Origin: Oligoflexia bacterium
Lineage (GTDB): Bacteria > Bdellovibrionota > UBA1018 > CAIPTA01
Length of the DNA stretch: 59,515 nucleotides
Reading direction: 5' to 3'
Assembly: GCA_023954355.1 (NCBI GenBank)
Contig: JAMLID010000020.1
Coordinates: 1-59,515, forward strand
The notes below the pieces were generated by a model that was not told the origin of the DNA, did no database searches, and was given only the letters and a program-made list of their open reading frames with translations. This document shows, in pieces, positions 9,328 through 18,048 of the stretch. The translations under genes were made by a program, and so were the position numbers. Numbering within the stretch: position 1 is the stretch's first letter; the number at the start of each line of letters is the position of its first letter.

Positions 9328-9396
9328 ATTAAATCCCATAAGGTTATTTGTGATGAAGAGTTTCGACACCCTCTTTATCAATTTTGAGAAAGAATA

Positions 9397-10731
9397 TCAA
9401 TAAGAGAGAGCTTGCTTATTTAACTTTTCTAAGAGTAGAGGGCAGCTTTTTAAGGCTTCTTTAAATTTCACTTTTTTTCCAAAAGGGTAGCCATATTTAG
9501 AAAAGTTGCTATAGGTTTTAAAAAAGGGTTTAAATTCAGCCTCTGTTTGGGTTAGGTATTCTAAAAATTCATAAATGAAGTCCTCTTTGACGTAATAACT
9601 TTTTCCTTCATATATTCCACTAAGAATACCATCAAAATAAGAAAATGAATTTTCTTCTAGTGCCATAGACCAGTCTTTTCTACCTAATTTTGTTTCATTT
9701 GCTAACCAATCGACTTGAGCAAGATTTCTGACAAACTTTAGTTCTTGCATATCATTCATTCTCTGAGAAGCGTCATCAGGATTTACGCCCATACGGATTA
9801 ATCGCTCTCGATTTTCTTTTTTAATTTCTTTTTCAATTTCTTTTACTTTTTCTTCAGAAACTTTGCTGTCACTACAGTCTAGTAGCTCAGCTAGGTACTC
9901 ATATTTTCTTTGCTCAAAGTTTTTACTGTTTCTGATTTTTCTAAATAACCGCTTTCTATTTAAGTCATTTATGGCTATGCCAAATCGAGTATTAGTCAGA
10001 AAAGCAATTTCATTAGGAGCACTTTCTTTTTTATCCATTTGAAACTTTTGTGGATCTACATAGGGGGTAACAACGCTGCCTTTCGGAAAAACTAAGTCTT
10101 TGTATACTCCGTGCTTAGAAGAAGCTTCTAAGAATTCTTTATACGCATTCAACTCTTTTATTCCATGCTCAAGGCTTAAAGGAAAAGTATCCTGAATGGA
10201 ACCATAAAACCCTGGCCATAAAGGATAAGAGTCATTAATAGGTCTAGGATCTTCACCATGACACTTAAAGCAAGTTGTTGTGTTGCTCATGTAGGCTTCA
10301 CCTTTTCTCATGAGAGCTGGTAGTGCGTATGCTTTTAATGTGAATTTTGATTCTTTATCATTGAAAATCATTGCTTCTAAAAGATCATATCCTGGCTTAT
10401 TTGGGTCACCTGTATATGTGAGTATCATTTTTGTATCTTTAGTGAATAAAACAACCCTTGGAAACTTTGTTGAAATGCTGTTTCGAAATGGACTGCGACT
10501 ATCGTAAACAAAGGTAAAGTTTTCTCGTAGCTCTAGAGGTAGAAGCGGTACTAGTTCTTCAACAGAGTCGACAGGCTTATTAGTTTTGGGGTGGTTTGCT
10601 AATAAATGCTCTAGATCGCTCTGTGTAAATTTTTTATTTGATAGAGATAGCTTAAGACATCCATAGAAAAGTAATAGGCAGAGAAATGTGCCTAGGCTAA
10701 CTTTAAGATAGAGTGCTTTTTTTCTTTTCAT
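9397..10731 (-). CDS. Membrane-anchored mono-haem c-type protein of unknown function
   Basis: 444 residues. An N-terminal hydrophobic segment (about 8-30, with a Cys25 that loosely resembles a lipobox) exports or anchors it. A single haem c attachment site C-F-K-C-H (C154, C157, H158) is present, followed by G-E-D-P-R-P-I-N-D-S-Y-P-L-W-P-G-F-Y-G-S, a Pro/aromatic stretch that seems characteristic. The rest (about 160-444) is mostly helical and charged, with no recognised domain. It is the first gene of a two-gene unit with the Tat FAD oxidoreductase downstream, which points to an electron transfer pair. The axial partner of the haem iron cannot be assigned by eye. The name of this family is not known to me. 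Confidence 0.75.
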   Translation of the reverse strand: MKRKKALYLKVSLGTFLCLLLFYGCLKLSLSNKKFTQSDLEHLLANHPKTNKPVDSVEELVPLLPLELRENFTFVYDSRSPFRNSISTKFPRVVLFTKDTKMILTYTGDPNKPGYDLLEAMIFNDKESKFTLKAYALPALMRKGEAYMSNTTTCFKCHGEDPRPINDSYPLWPGFYGSIQDTFPLSLEHGIKELNAYKEFLEASSKHGVYKDLVFPKGSVVTPYVDPQKFQMDKKESAPNEIAFLTNTRFGIAINDLNRKRLFRKIRNSKNFEQRKYEYLAELLDCSDSKVSEEKVKEIEKEIKKENRERLIRMGVNPDDASQRMNDMQELKFVRNLAQVDWLANETKLGRKDWSMALEENSFSYFDGILSGIYEGKSYYVKEDFIYEFLEYLTQTEAEFKPFFKTYSNFSKYGYPFGKKVKFKEALKSCPLLLEKLNKQALSY

Positions 10732-10761
10732 ACCTTAATCATGTTGAGTAAAAAATAAACC

Positions 10762-10786
10762 CCAATACTTTATCGGTAAGTACTGG
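10762..10786. promoter_or_regulatory. Inverted repeat in divergent promoter region
   Basis: CCAATACTT and AAGTACTGG form 9-base arms with one mismatch around a 7-base spacer, lying 31 bases upstream of the haem protein start and about 106 bases upstream of the phosphatase gene. It could be an operator for a dimeric regulator or a hairpin in a leader. Only the symmetry is seen. Confidence 0.35.
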
Positions 10787-10891
10787 AATTTTATTAAAAA
10801 ACAGAGCGTTTTTCACACGTTTACAGGCGGTGAACAGTAGTTAAGAAAATAAAAGTAGATCTATACTATATATCTGAAATACAAATGTTTG

Positions 10892-11437
10892 ATGAGAATT
10901 ATTTTATTGCGCCATGGTCAGTATAAAAAAAATCCAGAGACTTTAACAAAGTTAGGCATTCGACAAGCGCAACTAGCAGCAAATAGACTTAAAGAATATG
11001 AAATTGGCAGGGTTTTTTCTTCTACTATGCCAAGAGCAGTGCAAACAGCCCATCTAGTAAGAGCCAAAATTGGTAAGGCTATCTACCAAGAAAGTGATTT
11101 TTTAAGAGAATGTGTTCCGGGTTTTTCTGCTGAAGAAAGAGATGCCTTTGGTGATTTCGATGACCTGCAATTAGAGCTTCATAAAGTGCAGGCAGACAAA
11201 GCGTATGAGTCGTTCATTACCGGGAGAAAAAAGAAAAAAAATTCTTTATTGGTTTGTCATGGAAATATTATTAGATATTTAGTCTGTAAGTCGCTAAATA
11301 TTGATACAAATCTTTGGACGTATATGGATATTTATCAGTGTGGACTTACTATTCTGCGCGAAAGAAAAGGTCGTTTAGAGTTAGAGTCTCTAAACGATAT
11401 TGGCCATATTCCTAGTAAGTATAGAACGTACTTATAG
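10892..11437 (+). CDS. Histidine phosphatase (phosphoglycerate mutase-like) family protein
   Basis: About 181 residues. The catalytic R-H-G motif occurs at the very N-terminus (I-I-L-L-R-H-G-Q), with the usual T-x-x-G-x-x-Q-A pattern, the S-S-T-M-P-R-A-V-Q-T-A phosphate-binding segment and the second His in L-V-C-H-G-N-I-I-R. This places it in branch 1, like SixA/GpmB-type and mitochondrial PGAM5-type phosphatases. The substrate (phosphohistidine, small phosphate ester or other) is not predictable. ATG at 10892 is chosen over an overlapping TTG one codon earlier. No clear Shine-Dalgarno is visible. It converges with the next gene, only two bases apart. Confidence 0.88.
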   Translation: MRIILLRHGQYKKNPETLTKLGIRQAQLAANRLKEYEIGRVFSSTMPRAVQTAHLVRAKIGKAIYQESDFLRECVPGFSAEERDAFGDFDDLQLELHKVQADKAYESFITGRKKKKNSLLVCHGNIIRYLVCKSLNIDTNLWTYMDIYQCGLTILRERKGRLELESLNDIGHIPSKYRTYL

Positions 11438-11439
11438 AG

Positions 11440-12054
11440 TTATTGAAAAGTAAACTCAGCGGTTGCGATGGTTACTGCATCGTTACCCGAAGATTCGTAA
11501 ATACTCATTTCTATTTTTACTACGCTTGATATGCTTGTGTTTGATACTTCGGTTCCGCCAACGAAACCGGTTTTGTTATTGTCATCTCGTTCTGCATTGA
11601 TAAAGCATCTGGGTTTTTCATATTTAGAATTAGATTTAGAAAACCAGTTACAATCGATGCTGTTATTAAATCGAATATATAATCGCTTTTTACTGCTGGG
11701 GTTACCTACGGCCGATATGATTTTAGGTATATTAATATCAACAGCCGTTTCAAGTGTGGCCAATGTATCAAAACGTCTACTAGCTGTAGTGCCACTATTT
11801 TTCCTAGAAGCAATAAGAATAATTTTATCGTTTAATTGTTCGACCTTTGAAAGGTAAGTATCGTTAAATTTAATTGTGGTACATGTAGAGGGGATAGTTT
11901 CTCCTATATCATGTAGTTCGCAGTCTTTTTGTTCTGTATTGTTAACGGGGGGATTATTACTAACTACAATTTCACCACTGTTACTTTTGTTTTCTTTTTT
12001 TCCACAAGACTGAAACGAGAAAATAACCATTAGTACTAAAAATAGAGGCTTCAT
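11440..12054 (-). CDS. Lipoprotein of unknown function
   Basis: 204 residues. The N-terminus is a lipoprotein signal with lipobox F-Q-S-C (Cys17), followed by a low-complexity Lys/Asn/Ser/Pro linker up to about residue 45. The mature domain is beta-rich with four cysteines (C-E-L-H, S-T-C-T-T, D-C-N-W and R-C-F-I), which could make two disulfides. Nothing matches a family I know. The gene has an unusual 20-base palindrome 64 bases upstream of its start, so it may be specifically regulated. Confidence 0.65.
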   Translation of the reverse strand: MKPLFLVLMVIFSFQSCGKKENKSNSGEIVVSNNPPVNNTEQKDCELHDIGETIPSTCTTIKFNDTYLSKVEQLNDKIILIASRKNSGTTASRRFDTLATLETAVDINIPKIISAVGNPSSKKRLYIRFNNSIDCNWFSKSNSKYEKPRCFINAERDDNNKTGFVGGTEVSNTSISSVVKIEMSIYESSGNDAVTIATAEFTFQ

Positions 12055-12117
12055 AGATTTCTAACTCCTATGAACTATAAGAGCAATAGAGATGCCATGC
12101 CTAAACATGAGGGTATG

Positions 12118-12137
12118 GATTTCAATATATTGAAATC
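12118..12137. promoter_or_regulatory. Perfect 20-base palindrome upstream of lipoprotein gene
   Basis: The half-site GATTTCAATA is followed directly by its exact reverse complement. It is centred about 73 bases upstream of the lipoprotein ATG at 12054, in the gap after the OmpA-family gene. An operator for a homodimeric transcription factor is the simplest reading. As a terminator for the upstream minus-strand gene it would lack a U-tract on that strand. Confidence 0.5.
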
Positions 12138-12221
12138 ATTGTCTTTTTTATTTTTAGCGGCTCATAAGTAGTCAAGCAACCGACACCTATGTCAGTAAAG
12201 AGACATGCTTAATTGAAACGT

Positions 12222-13262
12222 TTAGTGTAGTATTACAACAGTAACTCTTCTATTTTGAGCTCGGCCTTCCTCTGTACTATTTGTGGCAATTGGTTGGCTT
12301 GGTCCATATCCGTTAGCTTTAATTCTATTTGCTGAAATACTAAATCTCTTTGTGAGGATGTTTTTCACAGCAACTGCACGCTCAATAGATAATTTGGTGT
12401 TTCTAGCTTTTGAACCAATATTGTCGGTATGGCCTTGTAGTTCGATTTTTACATCGGGATTTCTTTTCATGACGTTGGCTAAGTCTTGGATATCTGGCAT
12501 TTCTGCAGATCGAATTCTTGCAGCGTTATTTTCGAATTTGACATCAAGTCTAATCGTATAGGTTTGTTTCTTAGCACAACCTTGTTCGTTTACACTTGCT
12601 CCTTTAGGAGTGTTTGGACACTTATCTAAATTGTCATTTACTCCATCACCATCAGTATCTGTGACCGCACTATTAGGTGCAGCTTTTGTTATATGTGTTG
12701 ATTCTCCAACGCTACCTTCAGGAGAGCTTGCTCCGAAATAGAAAATAGCTGCGATAGACGGTGCAAGCACATGCATATTAGGCTCGTTAGCGAAGTTTTT
12801 CATAACGGAGAAGTGGTCTAAGTGAAATCCAATTTCTAGATTCTTTTTGATTTCATAGTCGATTCCCGCATGGAGGCGAAAAATGGCTAGGGTTTTGTCG
12901 CGTGACAAGAAAAAATTATCTAGTGCAGTAAAACCGAAACCAAAGCCCCATACTGGGTGCAATTTATGGTCTGGGAACAACCTCCAAAGCATAGATGCAA
13001 TGAGTGATTTAGATTCGATTTTTTGCGTAGATTGAGTCAAGTAGTCGGGAGAGATTTCAAATGTTGGTCGTGGTGTGACCTGATTGAATCGAATGAATGC
13101 ACCAAGTCTTGGGCCTGGTCCAACAGCATTTTTATATGTGTCGTGTGCCCAAGGTGCTTCTATGGCCATACCTAGTACACCACCTACAGCGATAGCGTCT
13201 TCTTGTTTATTTGCATTTGCGATTAATGGTAAAACAGCAGCCAATAGTAAAACGATTTTCAT
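12222..13262 (-). CDS. OmpA family outer membrane protein with TSP3-type repeat
   Basis: 346 residues. Signal peptide about 1-18 (M-K-I-V-L-L-L-A...A-N-A). Residues 20-180 alternate in a way expected for an outer-membrane beta-barrel. A calcium-binding thrombospondin type 3-like linker follows (D-T-D-G-D-G-V-N-D-N-L-D-K-C-P, with the paired Cys in N-E-Q-G-C). The C-terminal OmpA domain (about 225-346) contains the G-H-T-D-N-I-G-S peptidoglycan-binding Asp and the later R-A-Q-N-R-R-V arginine. It should tether the outer membrane to the cell wall. ATG is preceded by GGGAGA. Monocistronic as far as can be seen. Confidence 0.93.
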   Translation of the reverse strand: MKIVLLLAAVLPLIANANKQEDAIAVGGVLGMAIEAPWAHDTYKNAVGPGPRLGAFIRFNQVTPRPTFEISPDYLTQSTQKIESKSLIASMLWRLFPDHKLHPVWGFGFGFTALDNFFLSRDKTLAIFRLHAGIDYEIKKNLEIGFHLDHFSVMKNFANEPNMHVLAPSIAAIFYFGASSPEGSVGESTHITKAAPNSAVTDTDGDGVNDNLDKCPNTPKGASVNEQGCAKKQTYTIRLDVKFENNAARIRSAEMPDIQDLANVMKRNPDVKIELQGHTDNIGSKARNTKLSIERAVAVKNILTKRFSISANRIKANGYGPSQPIATNSTEEGRAQNRRVTVVILH

Positions 13263-13365
13263 TCTATATCTCCCTCAGTACTTACTAATGGATAGCATGA
13301 GGCAATCTTGTGTCCAACAAAATATTGACAATAAAGATGAATTGGAAGTTAGGACAATCAACTTC

Positions 13366-14286
13366 TTAGAGCTTTTTGCGATTTCTAAACGCAAGGCAGG
13401 CACCACCTAGAAATGCTGCTTCATTTCCAAGATTAGACCGTCTTAGTTTGGGCATTAGTGGAATTGTATCTAAACGTCTTTCAATGAGTTGAAAGAGATC
13501 TTTTTTCGTTGTTTTTTCGATATAAGGAAAAACAGCTGCAAATGATCCAGCAAAAATGATTTCTTCTGGATAATACAAAACAACTAGGCTGTGCAAATAT
13601 AGAGCTAAGTTGTGGGCATATTCATTTAGCAATCGAAGTGCTTTTTTGTTTTTTTTCTTAGCTAATAATACGATTTCTTTGCCGTTAATATTTTTCTTAA
13701 ATTCTCTTGATGCAATTCGCTCAAAATTTTTACCAGAAAGATAGGCCTCCGCACAGCCAAAGTTTCCGCATCCACATTTATTTTTTTTATCATTTGGATG
13801 GATGATTAGATGTCCACCTTCGGGGTGTAGGTTTCTTCCTCCACGTACAAGAGCGCCGTTAGAGAAGACCCCGATTCCTAAACCAGTGCCGAGAGTTAAA
13901 ATAATAGAATTAGGCTTTGCTTTACCTTTCCAGTTTTCAGCAAGGATAGAGGCGGCTGCATCGTTTTCTAAAAAAACAGGCATATTTAAGGACTTTTGAA
14001 GTTCTGCAACTAGTTTTACAGGAACCCTTCGTTTCCAATGAAAATTTGTTGGATCTAAAAGTAGGCCTTTATCAGAGTCGAGAGGGCCAGCAGATCCAAT
14101 ACCTACAGCACGTATTTGGTGTTTTTGCGAAAAGTACTGAACAAGGTCTAGAATTTGTTTTCTGAGTCCTGGCCATTCACCTTTTACATTGGTAGATAGA
14201 ATCAAAGACTCGAAAATTTTCCCTTGTTTATTGACCACTCCAGCTGCGATTTTGGTTCCACCTAGGTCAATACCTACTACTTTCAT
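13366..14286 (-). CDS. ROK family sugar kinase (glucokinase-like)
   Basis: 306 residues, full length for ROK. The ATP phosphate-binding loop D-L-G-G-T-K-I-A-A-G is at residues 6-15, the catalytic Asp lies in E-N-D-A-A-A, and the sugar-binding E-G-G-H-L plus zinc-binding C-G-C-G-N-F-G-C-A-E signature are intact. No N-terminal helix-turn-helix is present, so it is an enzyme rather than a repressor. It probably phosphorylates glucose or an N-acetyl-hexosamine. Its ATG abuts the stop codon of the upstream lipoprotein gene, so the two are translationally coupled; the functional link is not obvious. Confidence 0.92.
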   Translation of the reverse strand: MKVVGIDLGGTKIAAGVVNKQGKIFESLILSTNVKGEWPGLRKQILDLVQYFSQKHQIRAVGIGSAGPLDSDKGLLLDPTNFHWKRRVPVKLVAELQKSLNMPVFLENDAAASILAENWKGKAKPNSIILTLGTGLGIGVFSNGALVRGGRNLHPEGGHLIIHPNDKKNKCGCGNFGCAEAYLSGKNFERIASREFKKNINGKEIVLLAKKKNKKALRLLNEYAHNLALYLHSLVVLYYPEEIIFAGSFAAVFPYIEKTTKKDLFQLIERRLDTIPLMPKLRRSNLGNEAAFLGGACLAFRNRKKL

Positions 14287-15201
14287 TTATGCTCCACACT
14301 TTGACGGTAATTCTAAAACTAAATCAGAGGGTGAGAATCTCCACCGAAATCCCTGTTTAGTGCTTTCCATAATGTCGAATTCTTGAGGGGGTAAATTTTC
14401 TAGGGCAGTCTCAAAGCGAAGAGAGTTTTTTTCTACTCTTACGGTTAAGTACGGATCTTCTCCTAAAATCGATGGCAATTGATTGCTTATTGCATTCCAC
14501 CAGGTGTTGGCCATGCCTTCAGCGAGAGGAAATTTGATAAAAATTGCTTTACCTTTTTCATCGACACCAATCGGTTCGGTTGGCTCTGGTAAGTAAATTC
14601 GATTAAGAATTTTTTTACCTTTATAGATTTTGATTTCATCTCTGCGAAATTTTTTCATTGAGAAAAGATAGTTCTTTTTTTCGCTAACAAGATATGCACG
14701 ATAAGTGCCTGTGATCTTAATGGGAATCTTTAAATATCTTTCACCGCAGATATCTGTAGATGGGCTAAGCTCTTCTCCGGAATGGAATACAAACTTTCGT
14801 TTTTTTGATGATATAGAGGTCGTATTTGATCTTTTGTTTATATTTTTTGCTACATCCAAAATAGCCGGATAACCTAATGTATTAAGTAGTCGATTGGCTT
14901 CTTTGATGGCTTCATCAAAACTAGCGTTGGGGTTTTCTTCTAGCCATAAAGAAAGCGTATATCTAAGGTCTTCTTGTTGACCGGAAAAATCTTTTTCAGG
15001 TAAATCTTCTTTTTCTTCAACAAATTTTGGTGGTGAAGAGTTTTGCATTTGTTTTGGGGGTTGTGCGGTAGGGGGGATTTTTTTAACTTCTTGTGTAGTA
15101 GTAGCGCACGAAATAAAGAAGAATAAGCTAGACCCAATGATGAATAATTCGAATTTGCCGCTGGCTGCAGAAATACTGGCGCTAAGATCCCTAATAACCA
15201 T
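14287..15201 (-). CDS. Probable lipoprotein of unknown function, coupled to ROK kinase
   Basis: 304 residues. A hydrophobic segment ends in F-I-S-C with Cys32, giving a probable lipoprotein signal with a rather long n-region. A Pro/Gln/Lys-rich linker (about 36-65) precedes a helical stretch with L-W-L-E-E-N-P-N-A-S-F-D-E-A and a beta-rich C-terminal half containing two cysteines. No family recognised. It ends immediately before the ROK kinase start with no intergenic base, so both are made from one message. The upstream gene (M48) is divergent. Confidence 0.6.
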   Translation of the reverse strand: MVIRDLSASISAASGKFELFIIGSSLFFFISCATTTQEVKKIPPTAQPPKQMQNSSPPKFVEEKEDLPEKDFSGQQEDLRYTLSLWLEENPNASFDEAIKEANRLLNTLGYPAILDVAKNINKRSNTTSISSKKRKFVFHSGEELSPSTDICGERYLKIPIKITGTYRAYLVSEKKNYLFSMKKFRRDEIKIYKGKKILNRIYLPEPTEPIGVDEKGKAIFIKFPLAEGMANTWWNAISNQLPSILGEDPYLTVRVEKNSLRFETALENLPPQEFDIMESTKQGFRWRFSPSDLVLELPSKCGA

Positions 15202-15358
15202 CTTGATAGATTACTCCAATTGTTAATCTCTGTCGTGAATCATTCTCCAGGCTATTCTACATGAAAGCGGTTGTATGTGTATAGGCGTTTCCTGTATGCC
15301 CTGCTTCTTGCCTTTTGTCTCTCTCTAGGTGAATTTAATAAGATGTCAGGGAGGCTCA

Positions 15359-16378
15359 ATGAACGAATCAAAAAATGAGTTAGAAAAGCTTGAGAAAACA
15401 CTCATACAAATCAATGCCACGAGTATGGGTAGAAGAGCATTTTTACAGGTAGCACCTTTACTTCTTGCTGCTTGTGCAACCACTCAGCAACATCGCCAAA
15501 GAGAGGGTGATAATACAGGCCAAGAAACTGAGTTGACTATCGAAGATGAAAGAAAAATGACGCAAGAGGTTTTGCCGGAAATGCAAAAAGATTATCCGAT
15601 GTTTCAAAACCAAGATATGCAGCTCTATGTTCGTTCGCTAGGCTCAAAAATCGTTCGTGCAAACGGGTTAGAAGGCCATCCTTATAATTATAATTTTACT
15701 GTGGTGGGGGTAAATCAGGTCAATGCATTTGCCTTACCTGCAGGTACGGTTTTTGTTACGGCCCCACTTATTGCTATGGCCGATTCTGAAGCAGAGTTGG
15801 CTGGGGTAATTGGTCATGAGGTAGGTCATATTAAGGCAAGGCATACGGCAGAAAGAATGGAAAAGGCAAAAAAAGAACAATCAAAAGGGCTTCTTCTTGG
15901 TGCCGGAGGGGGGCTTCTTGGTGCCGTGGCTGGTTTCGGATTAGGTAAGCTTCTCTGTGCTAAAAATGATAAGAAATGTTTGATGAAAGCAACAGGAATT
16001 GGGGCCGCAGCAGGAATCGGCGGTGGCTTATTAATTCAAAAATATTACTTTATGGCGAATTCACGCGAAGACGAAATGGAAGCAGATCGTATTGGTTTTA
16101 GAACATCAGTTGCTTCTGGATATCATAAAGATCATGTTGGAGCTTTTTACAGCAAACTTTTAAAAATGGAACAACAGCATAAAAGCTCTAATGTTCCATT
16201 GCTATCTGGGTTAAGTGATGCCTTAAGTACTCACCCACCTTCGGTCGAAAGAGTTCAGCAAATGAATCAAATGGCTTCGCATGATCCTGCAAAGAAAAAT
16301 GCAATTGTAAGCACGAAGAATTTCGACCGTATGAAGGCAATTGCTCAAAATTGGGTGAATTCACAGCCGAAAGCATAG
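15359..16378 (+). CDS. M48 family metalloprotease, Tat-type lipoprotein
   Basis: About 339 residues from ATG 15359, which has GGGAGG five bases upstream; a GTG 30 bases earlier is less likely. The N-terminus carries G-R-R-A-F-L followed by a hydrophobic core and lipobox L-A-A-C, so it is predicted to be exported by Tat and lipidated. The zinc site H-E-V-G-H and third ligand Glu in E-D-E-M-E-A-D are intact. Between them is a glycine-rich hydrophobic stretch that could lie in the membrane. Related periplasmic proteases such as BepA and LoiP take part in outer-membrane quality control. First gene of an operon with dtd and gloB. Confidence 0.9.
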   Translation: MNESKNELEKLEKTLIQINATSMGRRAFLQVAPLLLAACATTQQHRQREGDNTGQETELTIEDERKMTQEVLPEMQKDYPMFQNQDMQLYVRSLGSKIVRANGLEGHPYNYNFTVVGVNQVNAFALPAGTVFVTAPLIAMADSEAELAGVIGHEVGHIKARHTAERMEKAKKEQSKGLLLGAGGGLLGAVAGFGLGKLLCAKNDKKCLMKATGIGAAAGIGGGLLIQKYYFMANSREDEMEADRIGFRTSVASGYHKDHVGAFYSKLLKMEQQHKSSNVPLLSGLSDALSTHPPSVERVQQMNQMASHDPAKKNAIVSTKNFDRMKAIAQNWVNSQPKA

Positions 16379-16387
16379 GCAAAAGAA

Positions 16388-16840
16388 ATGAAAGCAGTTA
16401 TCCAAAGAGTTTTATCAGCCTCTATTACGGTTGATTCTCAGAAAATTTCGAAAATTTCAAAAGGGCTATTGGTTTTTTTAGGGATTCATCAAGAAGACGC
16501 AGCTACTGACTTTGAGTGGATGCTGAAAAAAGTTAGTCAACTGAGAATTTTTGAAGACCAAGAGCAAAAAATGAATCTTTCTGTAAGAGATATTAATGGT
16601 CAAATTTTACTCGTATCTCAATTTACCTTATTGGCAGATACAAAAAAGGGTAATCGTCCTTCTTTTATTCAAGCGGCTAAACCAGAAAAAGCAAATGAAA
16701 TGTATTTGAGCTTTGGAAAGAGACTTGAAGCTGATGGGTTTAGCGTAGCCTATGGTAAATTTGCTGCTGATATGAAGGTAGAGCTTTTAAACGATGGACC
16801 GGTAACTATAATTTTAGACTCTAAGGATTCACAGGTTTGA
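16388..16840 (+). CDS. dtd: D-aminoacyl-tRNA deacylase
   Basis: 150 residues, the usual size. The start M-K-A-V-I-Q-R-V is diagnostic. The catalytic S-Q-F-T-L segment and the cross-subunit Gly-cisPro motif (G-P-V-T-I near the C-terminus) are both present. It removes D-amino acids mischarged onto tRNA in the cytoplasm and works as a homodimer. It starts nine bases after the M48 stop and overlaps the next gene by four bases, so it is in the middle of a three-gene operon. Confidence 0.95.
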   Translation: MKAVIQRVLSASITVDSQKISKISKGLLVFLGIHQEDAATDFEWMLKKVSQLRIFEDQEQKMNLSVRDINGQILLVSQFTLLADTKKGNRPSFIQAAKPEKANEMYLSFGKRLEADGFSVAYGKFAADMKVELLNDGPVTIILDSKDSQV

Positions 16841-17613
16841 AGATCGCGCAGCTTTTAGAATTTGAAGATAACTTTTTATATTTTTTTGAAGACAAAAAAA
16901 ACGCTGTAGTTCTCGATCCAGGAGACGCTCGTTTGGTTAAAGAGTATCTTAAAAGAAATCAGCTAAAACTTACTCATATCGTAATTACTCATCACCACCC
17001 AGATCATATAGGTGGTGTAAGAGAATTAGTTGAAGAATTTAATGTTCCTGTTTATGGGAGCCAAAAAGATCGAAATCGAATTCCTTGGATCACAAACGAG
17101 CTTAAAGATGGTGATCAGTTTTCTATTTATGATGAATCTTTTGAGGTATTATCTGGCGATGGCCATACAGTAGGCCATTTAATGTATTACTTACCTAAGA
17201 GAAGATCTCTTTTTTGTGGAGACGTATTATTTTCCCTTGGCTGTGGAAAATTATTCGAGGGTACGGCAGAGCAAATGTGGACTACGCTTAGTCGAATAAT
17301 GAGATTACCTTCTGATACAATAATTTATTGCTCCCACGAATATACGCTGGAGAATGCTGAATTTGCGGTAAAAGCAGAGCCTGATAATAACGAACTAAAA
17401 ATTAGAATAAATGAAGTTGAGCTGTTGAGACGTGAAGAAAAATTCTCAATACCAACTACCTTAGGCGTTGAGCTTTTAACGAATCCATTTTTGCGTATAA
17501 ATAGCAAAAGTCTGAAAGAGACTTTAAAGATAGATGATTCTATGCCTGATTTTGAAAAATTTAGGTTGGTGCGAGAGGCAAAAGATCGATTCGATCGAAC
17601 AGGATCGTTCTAA
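16837..17613 (+). CDS. gloB: Hydroxyacylglutathione hydrolase (glyoxalase II)
   Basis: 258 residues. The metallo-beta-lactamase site T-H-H-H-P-D-H-I-G-G, the second His in G-D-G-H-T-V-G-H and the later Asp in F-C-G-D-V-L-F complete the two-metal centre. The C-terminal helical domain (about 165-258, beginning C-S-H-E-Y-T) is specific to glyoxalase II and binds glutathione. It hydrolyses S-lactoylglutathione to lactate in methylglyoxal detoxification. The start is TTG, overlapping the dtd stop (TTGA), with no later Met in a suitable position. Confidence 0.92.
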   Translation: MKIAQLLEFEDNFLYFFEDKKNAVVLDPGDARLVKEYLKRNQLKLTHIVITHHHPDHIGGVRELVEEFNVPVYGSQKDRNRIPWITNELKDGDQFSIYDESFEVLSGDGHTVGHLMYYLPKRRSLFCGDVLFSLGCGKLFEGTAEQMWTTLSRIMRLPSDTIIYCSHEYTLENAEFAVKAEPDNNELKIRINEVELLRREEKFSIPTTLGVELLTNPFLRINSKSLKETLKIDDSMPDFEKFRLVREAKDRFDRTGSF

Positions 17614-17615
17614 GC

Positions 17616-17975
17616 TTAATTTTCTTCGATATTTAATTTGCACTTATAGTTGAATGTATACCGACTTTCATCTGACTTATCTACATCGGCTTTAAAGACT
17701 CCCTGTAGTCTTTCTGGAGAGTATTTTTTATCTTTAACATTATAGGTGCAATAGGCGGTCATCATTTGCTCACACTTAGCCTTTTCAGCAGCATCAAAAT
17801 GCATACGAATCATATCCGATAAAGATGTTTTTTCTTTATTGTCTCCTGTTGGAGTAATCACACCATGAAGAAAGCACTTTGGTGGCCCAGCGTATGCACT
17901 AGAGCCTATACACAGAGCAATAACGAAAAGCAGTTTCTTTAAGTGTCCAGATTCTTTAGTATGAATCAACCACAT
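17616..17975 (-). CDS. Small secreted protein of unknown function
   Basis: 119 residues. A hydrophobic segment (about 14-29) ending in S-A-Y-A is a Sec signal, although 11 residues precede its basic Lys-Lys. The mature part is about 90 residues with four cysteines (P-K-C-F, K-C-E-Q, Y-C-T-Y, K-C-K-L), which probably form two disulfides. No family recognised. It converges on gloB with a two-base gap. Confidence 0.6.
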   Translation of the reverse strand: MWLIHTKESGHLKKLLFVIALCIGSSAYAGPPKCFLHGVITPTGDNKEKTSLSDMIRMHFDAAEKAKCEQMMTAYCTYNVKDKKYSPERLQGVFKADVDKSDESRYTFNYKCKLNIEEN

Positions 17976-18048
17976 ACTATTATTTTAATAGAAAGAGATG
18001 GATAGGGGAATCGTAAATTTAATTTATTGACTCTCTAGAGGGCGTTTT

